Assembly (NCBI GenBank): GCA_963655255.1
Contig: CAVKEB010000001.1
Span: 1 to 64,000 of the forward strand
DNA from: CAG-791 sp963655255
GTDB taxonomy: Bacteria > Bacillota > Clostridia > Lachnospirales > Lachnospiraceae
Direction: 5' to 3'
Length of the DNA stretch: 64,000 bases
Position numbers and translations under genes: made by a program. A model generated the notes under the pieces. That model worked only from the letters and a program-made list of their open reading frames with translations, had not been told where the DNA came from and searched no databases. Of this stretch, positions 16,520 to 25,538 are shown piece after piece (the stretch's first letter is position 1; each line of letters starts with the position of its first letter).

Positions 16520-17050
16520 CTAATTATTCAGCGGATCCAGGACGATCTTCCCGGTCGTCCTGGTTTCCTTCAGATCAATGATTCTCTGATTGGCGGATCC
16601 CCGGAAGTTCAGTGTGATCTGTTTCTGAGCTTCAATGAACGGTCCGTCCACAAGCACATCAATGAGATCCAGATATTCATCGGTCACCCCATCCACGTAC
16701 TTTTTCCCTCCAGGCACAAGATCCCGGTCATAGACATATCCGGTATAGGCCCAGACGCTCTTTGTCGGAAGCTCTTTTTTGATCCGCCGCAGGAGAGGCA
16801 GGAGACCTTCCTGATTGCTCTCCTCCATCGGATCACCGCCCAGAAGCGTCAGTCCGTCGTAGTAAGGATGTGACAATTCCCGAATGATGTCGTCCTCCAT
16901 TTCCGGTGTATAAAGTTTTCCGTAATCGAAGTCCCACGTTTCCGGCTGAAAGCAGCCGGGGCAGTGGTTCCGGCATCCGGAGACGAAGATCGTCACCCGC
17001 ATCCCGATTCCGTTGGCGCAGTCCGCCGTCATGATTTCTCCTACATGCAT
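16520..17050 (-). CDS. nrdG: Anaerobic ribonucleotide reductase activase
   Basis: Radical SAM enzyme that installs the glycyl radical on NrdD. The 176-aa protein, normal for the family, carries the Fe-S cysteines in SGCRNHCPGC (Cys 26, 30, 33) and the SAM-binding GGDPM motif near residue 80. It follows nrdD on the same strand with a 94-nt gap. Its ribosome binding site GAGG lies in a repeat module (A, 17054-17070) rather than in ordinary sequence. Regulation is presumably shared with nrdD through the NrdR boxes, and the terminator at 16463-16503 ends the operon. Confidence 0.96.
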   Translation of the reverse strand: MHVGEIMTADCANGIGMRVTIFVSGCRNHCPGCFQPETWDFDYGKLYTPEMEDDIIRELSHPYYDGLTLLGGDPMEESNQEGLLPLLRRIKKELPTKSVWAYTGYVYDRDLVPGGKKYVDGVTDEYLDLIDVLVDGPFIEAQKQITLNFRGSANQRIIDLKETRTTGKIVLDPLNN

Positions 17051-17053
17051 CTT

Positions 17054-17098
17054 TATTACCTCGCTGAGACAAAATCCGCCGACAGCCCAGCCGCCGAC
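17054..17098 (-). repeat. A module plus hairpin supplying the nrdG ribosome binding site
   Basis: In nrdG sense, AATCCGTCGGC and GTCGGCGGATT form an 11-bp stem with two G-U pairs around GGCTGGGCT, followed by TTTTGTCTCAGCGAGGTAA and then, after six bases, the nrdG ATG. CTCAGCGAGGTA is the same string as at 10719, 30127 and 38697. The stem differs in sequence from the outer stem at 10719-10795 but keeps the GGCGGATTTTG right side. Confidence 0.7.
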
Positions 17099-17144
17099 GG
17101 ATTCCAGAATTTCAAATTTTTTAGGGAGTTAAATCAAGTTAACT

Positions 17145-19388
17145 TTACCCCTGCACTCCCGACACATCCGTGCCGAAGCTCTTATTGGACAGATGCAGGA
17201 CGCGGTCCTTGATCTCCTGCGTGCGGCCCTGATTCCAGAACTGTGTGCCGATGTAGCCGCAGGTGCGGCGGGCAACGCTCATCTTGCTCTGATCGCGGTT
17301 CCCGCAGTTCGGGCATTCCCAGACCAGCTTGCCGTTCTCATCCTCTACGATGCGGATCTCTCCGTCGTAGCCGCATACCTCACAGTAGTCGGACTTGGTG
17401 TTCAGCTCCGCATACATGATGTTGTCATAGATGTACTGCATCACCGAGAGGACCGCCGGGATGTTGTTCTGCATGTTCGGAACCTCCACATAGCTGATGG
17501 CTCCGCCCGGAGAGAGCTTCTGGAAGTCCGCCTCAAAGCGGAGCTTCGTGAACGCATCAATGTTCTCACGCACGTTGACATGATAGCTGTTCGTGATGTA
17601 GTTGTGATCCGTCACATCCTTGATGATGCCGAACCGCTTCTGCAGGCACTTCGCGAACTTGTAAGTGGTCGATTCCATCGGCGTTCCGTAGAGGGAATAG
17701 CTGATGTTCTCCGCCTTTCTCCACTCGGCGCACTTATCATTCAGATGCTGCATCACCTTCAGAGCAAACTCCTTGCCCTTCGGATCCGTATGCGAAACTC
17801 CCAGCATCCGCATGCACATCTCATACAGGCCGGCATAGCCGAGACTGATGGTGGAATAGTTATTGTACAGAAGACGGTCGATCTTCTCGCCCTTCTTCAG
17901 TCTGGCCAGTGCGCCGTACTGCCACAGAATCGGAGCAACATCCGAAACAGTCCCGAGCAGTCTCTCATGACGGCAGCGCAGTGCCCGGTGGCACAGCTCC
18001 AGTCTCTCATCAAAAATTTTCCAGAACGCATTCATATCTCCGTAGGAGGAGCAGGCGACATCCACCAGATTGATGGTGACCACGCCCTGATTGAAGCGTC
18101 CGTAATACTTGTGCTGTCCGTTCGGGCCGAGGCCCTCTGTGTCCGGTGTCAGGAACGAGCGGCATCCCATGCAGGGATATACGTCTCCGTTCTTGTATTC
18201 CTTCATCTTCTTCGCGGAGATGTAGTCCGGAACCATTCTCTTTGCCGTGCACTTCGCCGCCAGCTCCGTCAGCGAATAGTACTTCGAATCCGGATGAATG
18301 TTGTCCTCATCCAGGACATAGATCAGTTTCGGGAACGCCGGTGTGATCCAGACGCCTTTTTCATTCTTGACGCCCTGCATTCTCTGCAGCAGAACCTCGC
18401 GGATGATTCTGGCGAGATCCTCTCTCGTCTGTCCCTCCGGAACCTCATCCAGATACATGAACATCGTCACAAAAGGAGCCTGGCCGTTGCAGGTCATCAG
18501 CGTAATCAGCTGATACTGAATGGTCTGTATTCCGGAACGGATTTCCTCCCCGAGGCGGTTCTCCACAATCTTGCTGATGATCTCCGGATCCAGCGTTTCG
18601 CCGGTGAGTCTGCGCTCCTCCATCACCTGCTTCGTTAACTTCTTGCGGGAAACATCCACAAAAGGTGCCAGATGCGAGAGTGTGAACGACTGCCCGCCGT
18701 ACTGATTGGATGCCACCTGCGCCACAATCTGCGTAGTGACATTGCAGGCCGTGAAAAAGCTGTGCGGCTTCTCGATCAGCGTCTCGCTGATGACGGTTCC
18801 GTTCTGCAGCATATCCTCCAGATTGATGAGATCGCAGTTGTGTTCCTTCTGCGCATAGTAATCCGAATCATGGAAGTGAATGATGCCCTCTTCGTGGGCC
18901 TTCACGATGTCCTCCGGCAGCAGGACGCGCTTCGTCAGATCCTTCGACACCTCGCCCGCCATATAGTCGCGCTGCGTGGAGTTGATGACAGGGTTCTTAT
19001 TGGAATTCTCCTGTTTCACTTCCTCATTCTGCTGGTTGATCAGCGCAAGGATGCCGTTGTCCGTCGTATTCGACTTGCGCGAAATCTCTCTCTTGTAGCG
19101 GTAGCGGACATACTTCTGCGCGACCTCATAGCCGCGCATCTCCATGATGCCGGTCTCGACCATGTCCTGGATATCCTCCACATTCACGGCATGAGGGGAA
19201 GCCTGTACCTTCTTCGCAATGTTATCCGCCACGGCATTGATCTGATAGTCGTTCATCTGATAGATGCCGCCTACCTCCGCATTTGCCTTCTTGATCGCGT
19301 TGACGATCTTCGCGATATCAAAGCCGACCTCCTGCCCGTTTCTCTTGATGACATTGGTTTTCACCGATACTGTTTCCTTTGCTTCCAT
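17145..19388 (-). CDS. nrdD: Anaerobic ribonucleoside-triphosphate reductase
   Basis: Class III ribonucleotide reductase making dNTPs without oxygen. The 747-aa protein begins with an ATP-cone regulatory domain (about residues 8-100: VIKRNGQEVGFDIAKIVNAI). The catalytic part contains NGQAPFVTMFMY, PYxYTxxR-like radical-barrel segments and the helix set typical of NrdD. Near the C-terminus two CxxC pairs (CEVCGYDG and CPNCGNRD) bind zinc, and RRTCGYIG holds the glycyl radical Gly. ATG 19388 has AAGGGG upstream; an earlier in-frame ATG at 19460 would add 24 residues spanning a TGCCGC hairpin and is unlikely. nrdG follows. Two NrdR-like boxes lie about 265 nt upstream, implying a long leader. 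Confidence 0.96.
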   Translation of the reverse strand: MEAKETVSVKTNVIKRNGQEVGFDIAKIVNAIKKANAEVGGIYQMNDYQINAVADNIAKKVQASPHAVNVEDIQDMVETGIMEMRGYEVAQKYVRYRYKREISRKSNTTDNGILALINQQNEEVKQENSNKNPVINSTQRDYMAGEVSKDLTKRVLLPEDIVKAHEEGIIHFHDSDYYAQKEHNCDLINLEDMLQNGTVISETLIEKPHSFFTACNVTTQIVAQVASNQYGGQSFTLSHLAPFVDVSRKKLTKQVMEERRLTGETLDPEIISKIVENRLGEEIRSGIQTIQYQLITLMTCNGQAPFVTMFMYLDEVPEGQTREDLARIIREVLLQRMQGVKNEKGVWITPAFPKLIYVLDEDNIHPDSKYYSLTELAAKCTAKRMVPDYISAKKMKEYKNGDVYPCMGCRSFLTPDTEGLGPNGQHKYYGRFNQGVVTINLVDVACSSYGDMNAFWKIFDERLELCHRALRCRHERLLGTVSDVAPILWQYGALARLKKGEKIDRLLYNNYSTISLGYAGLYEMCMRMLGVSHTDPKGKEFALKVMQHLNDKCAEWRKAENISYSLYGTPMESTTYKFAKCLQKRFGIIKDVTDHNYITNSYHVNVRENIDAFTKLRFEADFQKLSPGGAISYVEVPNMQNNIPAVLSVMQYIYDNIMYAELNTKSDYCEVCGYDGEIRIVEDENGKLVWECPNCGNRDQSKMSVARRTCGYIGTQFWNQGRTQEIKDRVLHLSNKSFGTDVSGVQG

Positions 19389-19650
19389 GATTGCCCCTTT
19401 TGCCGCCTGCGGCATTCCTCCGGTTCGAAAAATATCCTGCATTCCGGACTTCATTTCCATCGCCGCGCCAATCAGCCGGAAGAAATGACTGCCGCATTTC
19501 TTCCAGATCCTTTCGAAAAACTGTTGTGCTGCCGCTTTTCTCTCTGATGTCCTGTGATTTTCCGACGTGAAAATGACGTCTCCGCATAGTTTTGCGTAAT
19601 TTCTCAGAAAATTCTATGCAATTCTATTGTGGATCCGTCGTTGATCGAAA

Positions 19651-19698
19651 ATACAAAATATTGGTTCTTTCGGTCTTTTCATCTACTAGATATTGTGT
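19651..19698 (-). promoter_or_regulatory. Pair of NrdR-box-like operators
   Basis: ATACAAAATATTGGTT (19651-19666) matches 12 of 16 positions and CTACTAGATATTGTGT (19683-19698) 13 of 16 of the known NrdR box ACACWATATWTWGTGT. The two start 32 bp apart, the three-turn spacing seen for true NrdR pairs. They lie upstream of nrdD, beside a candidate -10 (TATGATAAT, 19713-19721 on the minus strand). NrdR is the ATP/dATP-sensing repressor of ribonucleotide reductase genes; its gene is not in the window. Confidence 0.75.
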
Positions 19699-19864
19699 TT
19701 TCCTTGTGCCCTATTATCATACACTACTCTCTTTGAAAAAGGTAGAGTGGCGGCCGCAAAAAAATCTCTCAAAAAAGCCCTTCCGATTTGTGTAGTATTT
19801 TTCTCATTTTGGGTGAGCCACTCCCTTGACAAGACATTCGATACGCTCCCGATCATCCGAACTG

Positions 19865-19896
19865 CTCATGCGGACACAATATTTTTCCCGCATGAG
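19865..19896. other. Nine-base-pair hairpin
   Basis: CTCATGCGG (19865-19873) and CCGCATGAG (19888-19896) can form a 9-bp stem around ACACAATATTTTTC. There is no T tract after it on the plus strand. It could belong to the leader of the rhodanese-TtcA gene; role unknown. Confidence 0.4.
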
Positions 19897-20042
19897 CATA
19901 AAACATTTCCTAAAAGAACCGCTCCAATGCCCAGGCAATGTGCCCCGTGCAGGGGAAACACCTGAAATGGCTTTACGCAGATAAGGCAAATCAGTACAAT
20001 GAGAGCTGCAATCATCATGAATAAGAACATGTTCATTCGGCG

Positions 20043-20074
20043 CATCGAGAATTTTCTCACGGAAATTCTCGATG
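20043..20074 (+). repeat. F hairpin, copy 3, in the leader of the rhodanese-TtcA gene
   Basis: CATCGAGAATTT and AAATTCTCGATG form a perfect 12-bp stem. The preceding TTCGGCG phrase and the CGATGT end match the F hairpins at 11700-11731 and 29564-29599, but here in the opposite DNA orientation, so it again faces the neighbouring gene in sense. It ends 65 nt before the start codon. Confidence 0.55.
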
Positions 20075-20139
20075 TCACCAGGCAGGGACACTTCGTTTCC
20101 TGCCCGCCTGCCGAACAGACACAGGTTGGAGAATATACA

Positions 20140-21321
20140 ATGACAGAATTTCCTCTGGAGATTTCACCCGCAGAACTGGATGAACTTCGTCCCGATGAAT
20201 ACCTTCTGGTGGACACAAGAGATACGAGCGACTATGAACATGGCTTTATCCCGGGGTGTGTCCTGTTTTCCCCCGAGAAGGTCCGTGAATATGCGGGCCG
20301 CGAAACACTTTCCCCGTTTTCCAGGGACAAACGGATCGTCCTGTACTGCAAGTACGGAACGGTGACGCGGGAACTCGCAGAGGAGCTGCAGGACCTTGGT
20401 TTTCCCGCCCAGAGTCTTTCCGGCGGATACGGCGCCTGGGCCCTGCACGCCATTTCGAAGCAGTCGCAGAGCGCCGAACTCCGCGAGAAGATCGAGCTGT
20501 CCCTGCAAAAGGGGCATTTTCACCGCGATCTCCTCAATCCCTTCGCGCGCGCCATCATCAAATACCAGCAAATCCAGAACGGAGACCGGATTGCCGTCTG
20601 CATTTCCGGCGGCAAGGATTCCATGCTGATGGCAAAGCTTTTTCAGGAATTTCAGCGGCACGGACAGTTTCGGTTTGATCTCGTTTTCCTGTGCATGGAT
20701 CCCGGCTACAATGAAGCCAACCGCCACATCATAGAGAGCAACGCCGAGCTGCTCGGGATCCCCCTGACCTTCTTCAAGACGACCATCTTCGATACCGTCT
20801 ACCAGATGAAGTCCTCGCCCTGCTACCTGTGTGCCCGCATGCGCCGCGGCTATTTATATAAGAAGGCACAGGAACTCGGCTGCAACAAAATCGCGCTCGG
20901 CCATCATTACGACGATGTGATCGAGACCGCTTTCATGGGGATGCTGTATTCCGCCCAGTGGGAGGCCATGCTGCCGAAGCTCAGGAGCACCAACTTCGAC
21001 GGAATGGAACTGATCCGCCCGCTTTACTTCATCCGCGAGGATGACATCAAGGCCTGGAGAGACGAAAACCACCTTCATTTCATTCAGTGCGCCTGCCACT
21101 TCACCGACACCTGCACCACCTGCGCGGTGACTCCGGAGGGCGGGGATTCCTCCCGCACCGGGCACAAGCGGATGGAGACCAAGCGCATCATCGCCGAGCT
21201 GAAGAAAACCAATCCGATGATCGAGAGCAATATCTTCCACGCGACGGAGAATGTCTGCATCGACAAGCTGCTCGGCTACAAGAAGGACGGTGTGCACCAC
21301 AGTTTTCTCGACGACTACTGA
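20140..21321 (+). CDS. Rhodanese domain fused to a TtcA-like ATP pyrophosphatase
   Basis: 393-aa cytosolic fusion. Residues 1-105 form a rhodanese domain (LLVDTRDTSDYEHGFIPGC, active-site loop around Cys 70 in LYCKYGTV), which would carry persulfide sulfur. Residues about 130-390 form a TtcA/TtuA-type tRNA thiolation domain: PP-loop SGGKDS (156-161), CYLC (Cys 228 and 231), GHHYDD and a later CTTC pair. TtcA makes 2-thiocytidine in tRNA using an Fe-S cluster. The fusion would join sulfur donor and tRNA thiolase in one chain, plausibly fed by the cysteine desulfurase at 6.6 kb. The start at 20140 has GGAG eight bases upstream; the frame is open to 19999 but overlaps the F repeat. A shared terminator follows. 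The exact RNA substrate is not determinable here. Confidence 0.85.
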   Translation: MTEFPLEISPAELDELRPDEYLLVDTRDTSDYEHGFIPGCVLFSPEKVREYAGRETLSPFSRDKRIVLYCKYGTVTRELAEELQDLGFPAQSLSGGYGAWALHAISKQSQSAELREKIELSLQKGHFHRDLLNPFARAIIKYQQIQNGDRIAVCISGGKDSMLMAKLFQEFQRHGQFRFDLVFLCMDPGYNEANRHIIESNAELLGIPLTFFKTTIFDTVYQMKSSPCYLCARMRRGYLYKKAQELGCNKIALGHHYDDVIETAFMGMLYSAQWEAMLPKLRSTNFDGMELIRPLYFIREDDIKAWRDENHLHFIQCACHFTDTCTTCAVTPEGGDSSRTGHKRMETKRIIAELKKTNPMIESNIFHATENVCIDKLLGYKKDGVHHSFLDDY

Positions 21322-21348
21322 GGTCTGTGCACTCCTGTTCCATCCGGA

Positions 21349-21412
21349 CAAAAAAGCACTGCCTGCAAAGTCCCTGAAACGAATCATTGGGACTTCACAT
21401 GCAGTGCTTTTT
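21349..21412. terminator. Bidirectional terminator between convergent genes
   Basis: AGCACTGC and AAGTCCC pair with GGGACTT and GCAGTGCT in a long interrupted stem (21355-21407). A tract of A precedes it and TTTTTCTGTTTT follows, so it can end both the rhodanese-TtcA gene and the GH4 gene. Confidence 0.88.
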
Positions 21413-21440
21413 CTGTTTTCTGACAGAATCCGATTCCGGA

Positions 21441-22844
21441 TTATCGCTTCCACCCGTCCGGAAGATACTTCATCGTGTTGGTGATCATGTCATCCACAAG
21501 CTTTCTGGTCACAACAGGATCCTGGCACTTCGCCTTGTAGTTCGGATCATGCAGGAAAGCCTCCGTCACCAGATCCCGGTCACAGGTGAGCGCCGCCCGC
21601 AGCGTTCTCTCATGATTTTCCACATGCGGGATCACGAGATCATACACATCGCGTTTGAGCGGTCCGGCCGCAACCGGCGCAATGTAGTCGCGCTCGAAAA
21701 CGGCATTGGTCTCCACCACGGCATCCGCCGGAAGATTCGGGATCTGCAGGGCGGCGTTCGGAATGTTCACGTTGGACACAAACCGGGTCAGTCCGCAGAG
21801 AGCCTTGATGAGGAGCGTTCCCTCCTCTCCGGTTGCTTCCAGTTTGATCTCCTCTTTTCCGGATTCCAGATTGCGTGCCCGCTGCAGTCTTTCCTGCAGC
21901 TCTTCTTTTCTCCAGGAGACCGGAGTCAGGTCAAACTTCCACGCATGAATCGTATCCGGATCCTTCAGATATTCATCGCCCGGCAGGAACTCGGAGAGAT
22001 GCCGGTCCCCTGCTGCCGCGATCCAGCCGTATTTCCGGAAAAGATCCATCTTCACACGGTGCGCGCAGACAAAATGCGAGTTGAGCCACCCGCTGTCTTT
22101 TGCCCCGAAGCCCTCTTCAAAATGCTTCTCCGTATACTCCCGGAACACCGGAAAGAGATCGACGCCCTTGTAGGAGGCGCGGGTGAACCAGGTAAAATGA
22201 TTGATTCCGGTCACATTTACCAGAATATTGTGCCAGTCATCCACGGTGTCACCCGTCTGCGCCTCATAGATGCCCTGCAGCATTTTCTGCGTGCCGAACA
22301 CTTCATGGCAGCAGCCGAATGCCTTGATCTGCGGGAACACATAGTACAGAGTCTTCACGCACAGGGACATCGGATTGGTATAGTTGATGACCCATGCATC
22401 CGGGCAGAAGCTCCGGACCGCCTGCGCGATCTCCACGAACATCGGAATCGTCCGAAGCGCGCGGATCATTCCGCCGGGGCCTGCGGTATCCCCGACCGGC
22501 TGGTAGCAGCCGACCCGCTCCGGCAGATGCACATCCGACTCCATCTCGTCAAAGGTTCCGGGCAGAATGGAGATGATGACGAAGTCGCACCCTGTCAGCG
22601 CACTCTCCAGCGTCGGATAGACCTCAAATTTCCAGTCTCCCTTTGCCTCCCTGCGGCTCATCAGATGATTTCCGATCTTCTTGTTCACCTCTGCCGCCTG
22701 CAGGTCGAGATCATAGAGACGGACTTCTCCCGAAATCTGATCCTCCTGCGCAAGATCCGTCATCAGTGTCCAAGCCCAGCCCCGGGACCCGCCTCCGATG
22801 TAGGCGATTTTCAAGTCTGTTACCTTGTTGTCTTTGTAATTCAT
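21441..22844 (-). CDS. GH4 family glycosidase, probable alpha-galacturonidase (LplD-like)
   Basis: NAD- and metal-dependent glycosidase of family GH4. The 467-aa protein has the N-terminal NAD loop IAYIGGGSRGWAW, INYTNPMS and the metal-binding CCHEVFG, with GDTAGPGG in between. Long stretches match my memory of Bacillus LplD, an alpha-galacturonidase (HLPERVG, ISILPG, FPQIKAFGCCHEVFGTQK), rather than the alpha-glucosidase or 6-phospho members. Galacturonate release fits the altronate/tagaturonate genes at 59-62 kb. ATG 22844 has GAGGAAAAG about ten bases upstream. It stands alone downstream of Tex, with a hairpin-rich 167-nt gap between. Confidence 0.87.
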   Translation of the reverse strand: MNYKDNKVTDLKIAYIGGGSRGWAWTLMTDLAQEDQISGEVRLYDLDLQAAEVNKKIGNHLMSRREAKGDWKFEVYPTLESALTGCDFVIISILPGTFDEMESDVHLPERVGCYQPVGDTAGPGGMIRALRTIPMFVEIAQAVRSFCPDAWVINYTNPMSLCVKTLYYVFPQIKAFGCCHEVFGTQKMLQGIYEAQTGDTVDDWHNILVNVTGINHFTWFTRASYKGVDLFPVFREYTEKHFEEGFGAKDSGWLNSHFVCAHRVKMDLFRKYGWIAAAGDRHLSEFLPGDEYLKDPDTIHAWKFDLTPVSWRKEELQERLQRARNLESGKEEIKLEATGEEGTLLIKALCGLTRFVSNVNIPNAALQIPNLPADAVVETNAVFERDYIAPVAAGPLKRDVYDLVIPHVENHERTLRAALTCDRDLVTEAFLHDPNYKAKCQDPVVTRKLVDDMITNTMKYLPDGWKR

Positions 22845-23011
22845 ATTCTGTCTTTTCCTCCCTGCAGTCTCTTTTTGTTGTGTTGGCCGAATTACCATTC
22901 ACGTCACAGCCCCGTGGACGTTCTGCCACCGTTAAGTGGAGCTCTTTTTCCGGGCTGCCGCCTGCGGCACATCATCAGAACCGCCCAAGACGATTCCGGC
23001 GGTCTTCGGTC

Positions 23012-25522
23012 TTATTTCTCCACCATCGACAGCGCAATCCGCTTCTTGCCGGCATCAACGGAGAGCACCGTGACATCCACGACATCTCCCACGTGAACCA
23101 CCTCCAGCGGATGTTTGATAAAGCGGTCCGTCATCCGCGAAATGTGCACCAGTCCGTCCTGATGAACGCCGATGTCCACAAACGCGCCGAAATCCACGAT
23201 GTTCCGCACTGTCCCTTTCAGCTTCATTCCCGGCTTCAGATCCTCCATGGTCAGAACATCGGAACGCAGAATCGGTCCCGGCATTTCGTCTCTGGGATCG
23301 CGTGCCGGCTTCTCGAGCTCGTTCAGAATATCCGTCAGCGTGATTTCGCCGATGCCAAGGTCGCTCGCGCGCTTCCCGATGTCATTCTTCGGCACGTGTT
23401 TTTTCACTTCCCGGAAGCCTTCCATCGTGTCCGGAAGGCCGAGGCTCTTTAAGAGCTTCTCCACCGCCGCGTAGTCCTCCGGGTGCACTGCCGTCGCGTC
23501 AAGTGGCTCCTTCCCGTCCCGGATGCGAAGAAAGCCCGCGCACTGCTCGAAGGCCTTTGGACCGAGCTTTGCCACCTTCAGGAGTTCACGTCTGCTGTGG
23601 AACCGCCCGTTGGCCTCCCGGTACGCCACGATGTTCTTCGCAATCGTCCCGGAAATGCCGGATACATAGGACAAAAGCGAGAACGATGCCGTGTTCAGGT
23701 CCACACCCACGCGGTTGACGCAGTCCTCCACAACACCGCCAAGAGCCTCGTCCAGCTTCTTCTGGTTCATGTCATGCTGATACTGCCCGACGCCAACGGC
23801 CTTCGGATCAATTTTCACCAGCTCCGCCAGGGGATCCTGCAGTCTTCTTGCCATGGATGTCGCCGAGCGCTGCCCCACGTCAAAATTCGGGAATTCTTCC
23901 GTTGCCAGCTTACTCGCGCTGTACACCGAAGCTCCCGCCTCGTTCACGATCAGATACTGCAGAGGTTTTCTCTTCGGCTGCTCCTTCCGAACCTCCTTAA
24001 TGAGATCCACAATGACCTGCTCGGATTCCCGGCTGGCCGTGCCGTTGCCCAGGCTTATGAGCGTCACATTGTCCTTCTCGATCAGCTTTTTGATCACAGC
24101 CTTGGCCTCCGCCACCTTGTTCTGCGGCGCTGTCGGATAAACCACCGTGGTGTCCAGCACCTTTCCGGTCGGATCCACGACGGAAATCTTGCAGCCCGTG
24201 CGGAAGGCCGGATCCCAGCCAAGGACCACCTGACCGCTGATCGGCGGCTGCATCAGGAGCTGTTCCAGGTTCTTGCGGAACACCTGAATGGCTCCGTCCT
24301 CCGCCTCCTCCGTGAGACGGGCGCGGATTTCGCGCTCGATGGCCGGTGCAATCAGGCGGTTATAGGCATCCTTCACGGTTTCCTCCAGAACGGACTCCGT
24401 ATAAGGATTCTCCTTCCTCGCGGCAGAGGCCGCGACCCGGTGATCTCTTCCGTCCGCTTTTGATTTTTCGCCTGTCTTCCTCTCTCCGGTCACGTTCCAG
24501 GTAAGCTTCGACAGGTCCAGGGCCGAAGCCGCCTTGCCGGTGCTTCTTCCTTCTTTTCCGCCGTTTCCTGACGTTTCCGGAAGATCATTCTTTTCACCGA
24601 GGAGCCAGCCGTGGATATGTTTCCGAATCTCTTCCTCCGGTGCATTCAGCTTCACCGTGAGATACTTCTCCTTCTCGCCGCGGTTGATGGCAAGAACGCG
24701 GTGCCCCGGAAGCTTTGCAACCTTCTCCTCGAACTCAAAGTACATCTCATAGACGCTGCGCCGGTCCTCCTTCGTTCCGTGAACCGCCACGGTGCTGTTC
24801 CCGGCTCCTGCGGAAGAACCGCCTTTTTTCCCGCACGCTGCGCTTTCAAACTTCCCGCTTTCCGCCTTCGCGGCGGCTTCCTTCTTCTCTGCCGCCATCA
24901 GGGTTCCTTCCTTCCAGGTCTTCTCACGAATCCAGGTCCGAAGGTCCGCATCGTCCGAAATCCGCTCCGCGATGATGTCCTCTGCCCCCTGCAGTGCTTC
25001 CTCCGCAGAGGTGACCTTTTTTTCTTCCGGGAAGTCCGGATCCTGCAGTTTTTCAGGCTTCGTGATATATTTGACTGCTTCAGTCAACGGAGATTGGTCC
25101 GCTTTCCCCGACAGAATCCAGTCCGCCAGGGGCTCCAGACCCTTTTCCTTCGCAATTCCGGCACGGGTCTTCCGCTTCTGTTTATACGGCCGGTACAGGT
25201 CATCCACCGCCACCTGCGTCATCGCGGCTTCAACCTTCTCTCTCAGCTCCTTGGTGAGCTTTCCCTGCTCCTCAATCGCCGCAAGGACCTGCTGCTTTTT
25301 ATCCTCCAGATTCCGGAGAGCCGAAAGCCGCTCCCCCAGGAACCGGAGCTGCTCATCGTTCAGAGATCCCGTCACTTCCTTCCGGTAGCGGGCGATGAAC
25401 GGAATCGTATTCCCCTCGTCCATCAGGCGGATCGCCGCCTCTACCTGTCCGCGGCGCACCCTGCTGCCATCCAGATTCGGCATTCCTGCCATTTCTTCTG
25501 TAATCCGTGCTGTAATATCCAT
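23012..25522 (-). CDS. tex: Tex family RNA-binding protein
   Basis: 836-aa cytosolic nucleic-acid-binding protein related to Tex/Spt6. It has the N-terminal Tex helices (IPFIARYRKEVTGSLNDEQLR), a YqgF-like RNase H fold (LGWDPAFRTGCKISVVD), helix-hairpin-helix units (LNTASFSLLSYVSGISGTIAKNIV is the start of that region) and a C-terminal S1 domain (KGTVRNIVDFGAFVDIGVHQDGL ends the chain). The chain is 60-100 residues longer than typical Tex because of Lys/Ala/Ser-rich low-complexity inserts around residues 225-260 and 330-380. ATG 25522 has GGGAG ten bases upstream and lies 16 nt after the ABC exporter gene, so co-transcription is likely. Role is assumed to be RNA or transcription quality control. 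Confidence 0.95.
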   Translation of the reverse strand: MDITARITEEMAGMPNLDGSRVRRGQVEAAIRLMDEGNTIPFIARYRKEVTGSLNDEQLRFLGERLSALRNLEDKKQQVLAAIEEQGKLTKELREKVEAAMTQVAVDDLYRPYKQKRKTRAGIAKEKGLEPLADWILSGKADQSPLTEAVKYITKPEKLQDPDFPEEKKVTSAEEALQGAEDIIAERISDDADLRTWIREKTWKEGTLMAAEKKEAAAKAESGKFESAACGKKGGSSAGAGNSTVAVHGTKEDRRSVYEMYFEFEEKVAKLPGHRVLAINRGEKEKYLTVKLNAPEEEIRKHIHGWLLGEKNDLPETSGNGGKEGRSTGKAASALDLSKLTWNVTGERKTGEKSKADGRDHRVAASAARKENPYTESVLEETVKDAYNRLIAPAIEREIRARLTEEAEDGAIQVFRKNLEQLLMQPPISGQVVLGWDPAFRTGCKISVVDPTGKVLDTTVVYPTAPQNKVAEAKAVIKKLIEKDNVTLISLGNGTASRESEQVIVDLIKEVRKEQPKRKPLQYLIVNEAGASVYSASKLATEEFPNFDVGQRSATSMARRLQDPLAELVKIDPKAVGVGQYQHDMNQKKLDEALGGVVEDCVNRVGVDLNTASFSLLSYVSGISGTIAKNIVAYREANGRFHSRRELLKVAKLGPKAFEQCAGFLRIRDGKEPLDATAVHPEDYAAVEKLLKSLGLPDTMEGFREVKKHVPKNDIGKRASDLGIGEITLTDILNELEKPARDPRDEMPGPILRSDVLTMEDLKPGMKLKGTVRNIVDFGAFVDIGVHQDGLVHISRMTDRFIKHPLEVVHVGDVVDVTVLSVDAGKKRIALSMVEK

Positions 25523-25538
25523 TCTGTCTGCTCCCTGT

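Larger units (their letters stand above)
19389..20139. other. Long divergent intergenic region upstream of nrdD
   Basis: 750 nt without a credible gene. It contains, from left to right, a TGCCGC-GCGGCA hairpin just before the nrdD ribosome binding site (19399-19416 area), NrdR-like boxes (19651-19698), a minus-strand -10-like TATGATAAT (19713-19721), a 9-bp hairpin CTCATGCGG/CCGCATGAG (19865-19896) and an F repeat hairpin (20043-20074) in the leader of the rhodanese-TtcA gene. Short open frames here lack ribosome binding sites and normal composition. Confidence 0.6.
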
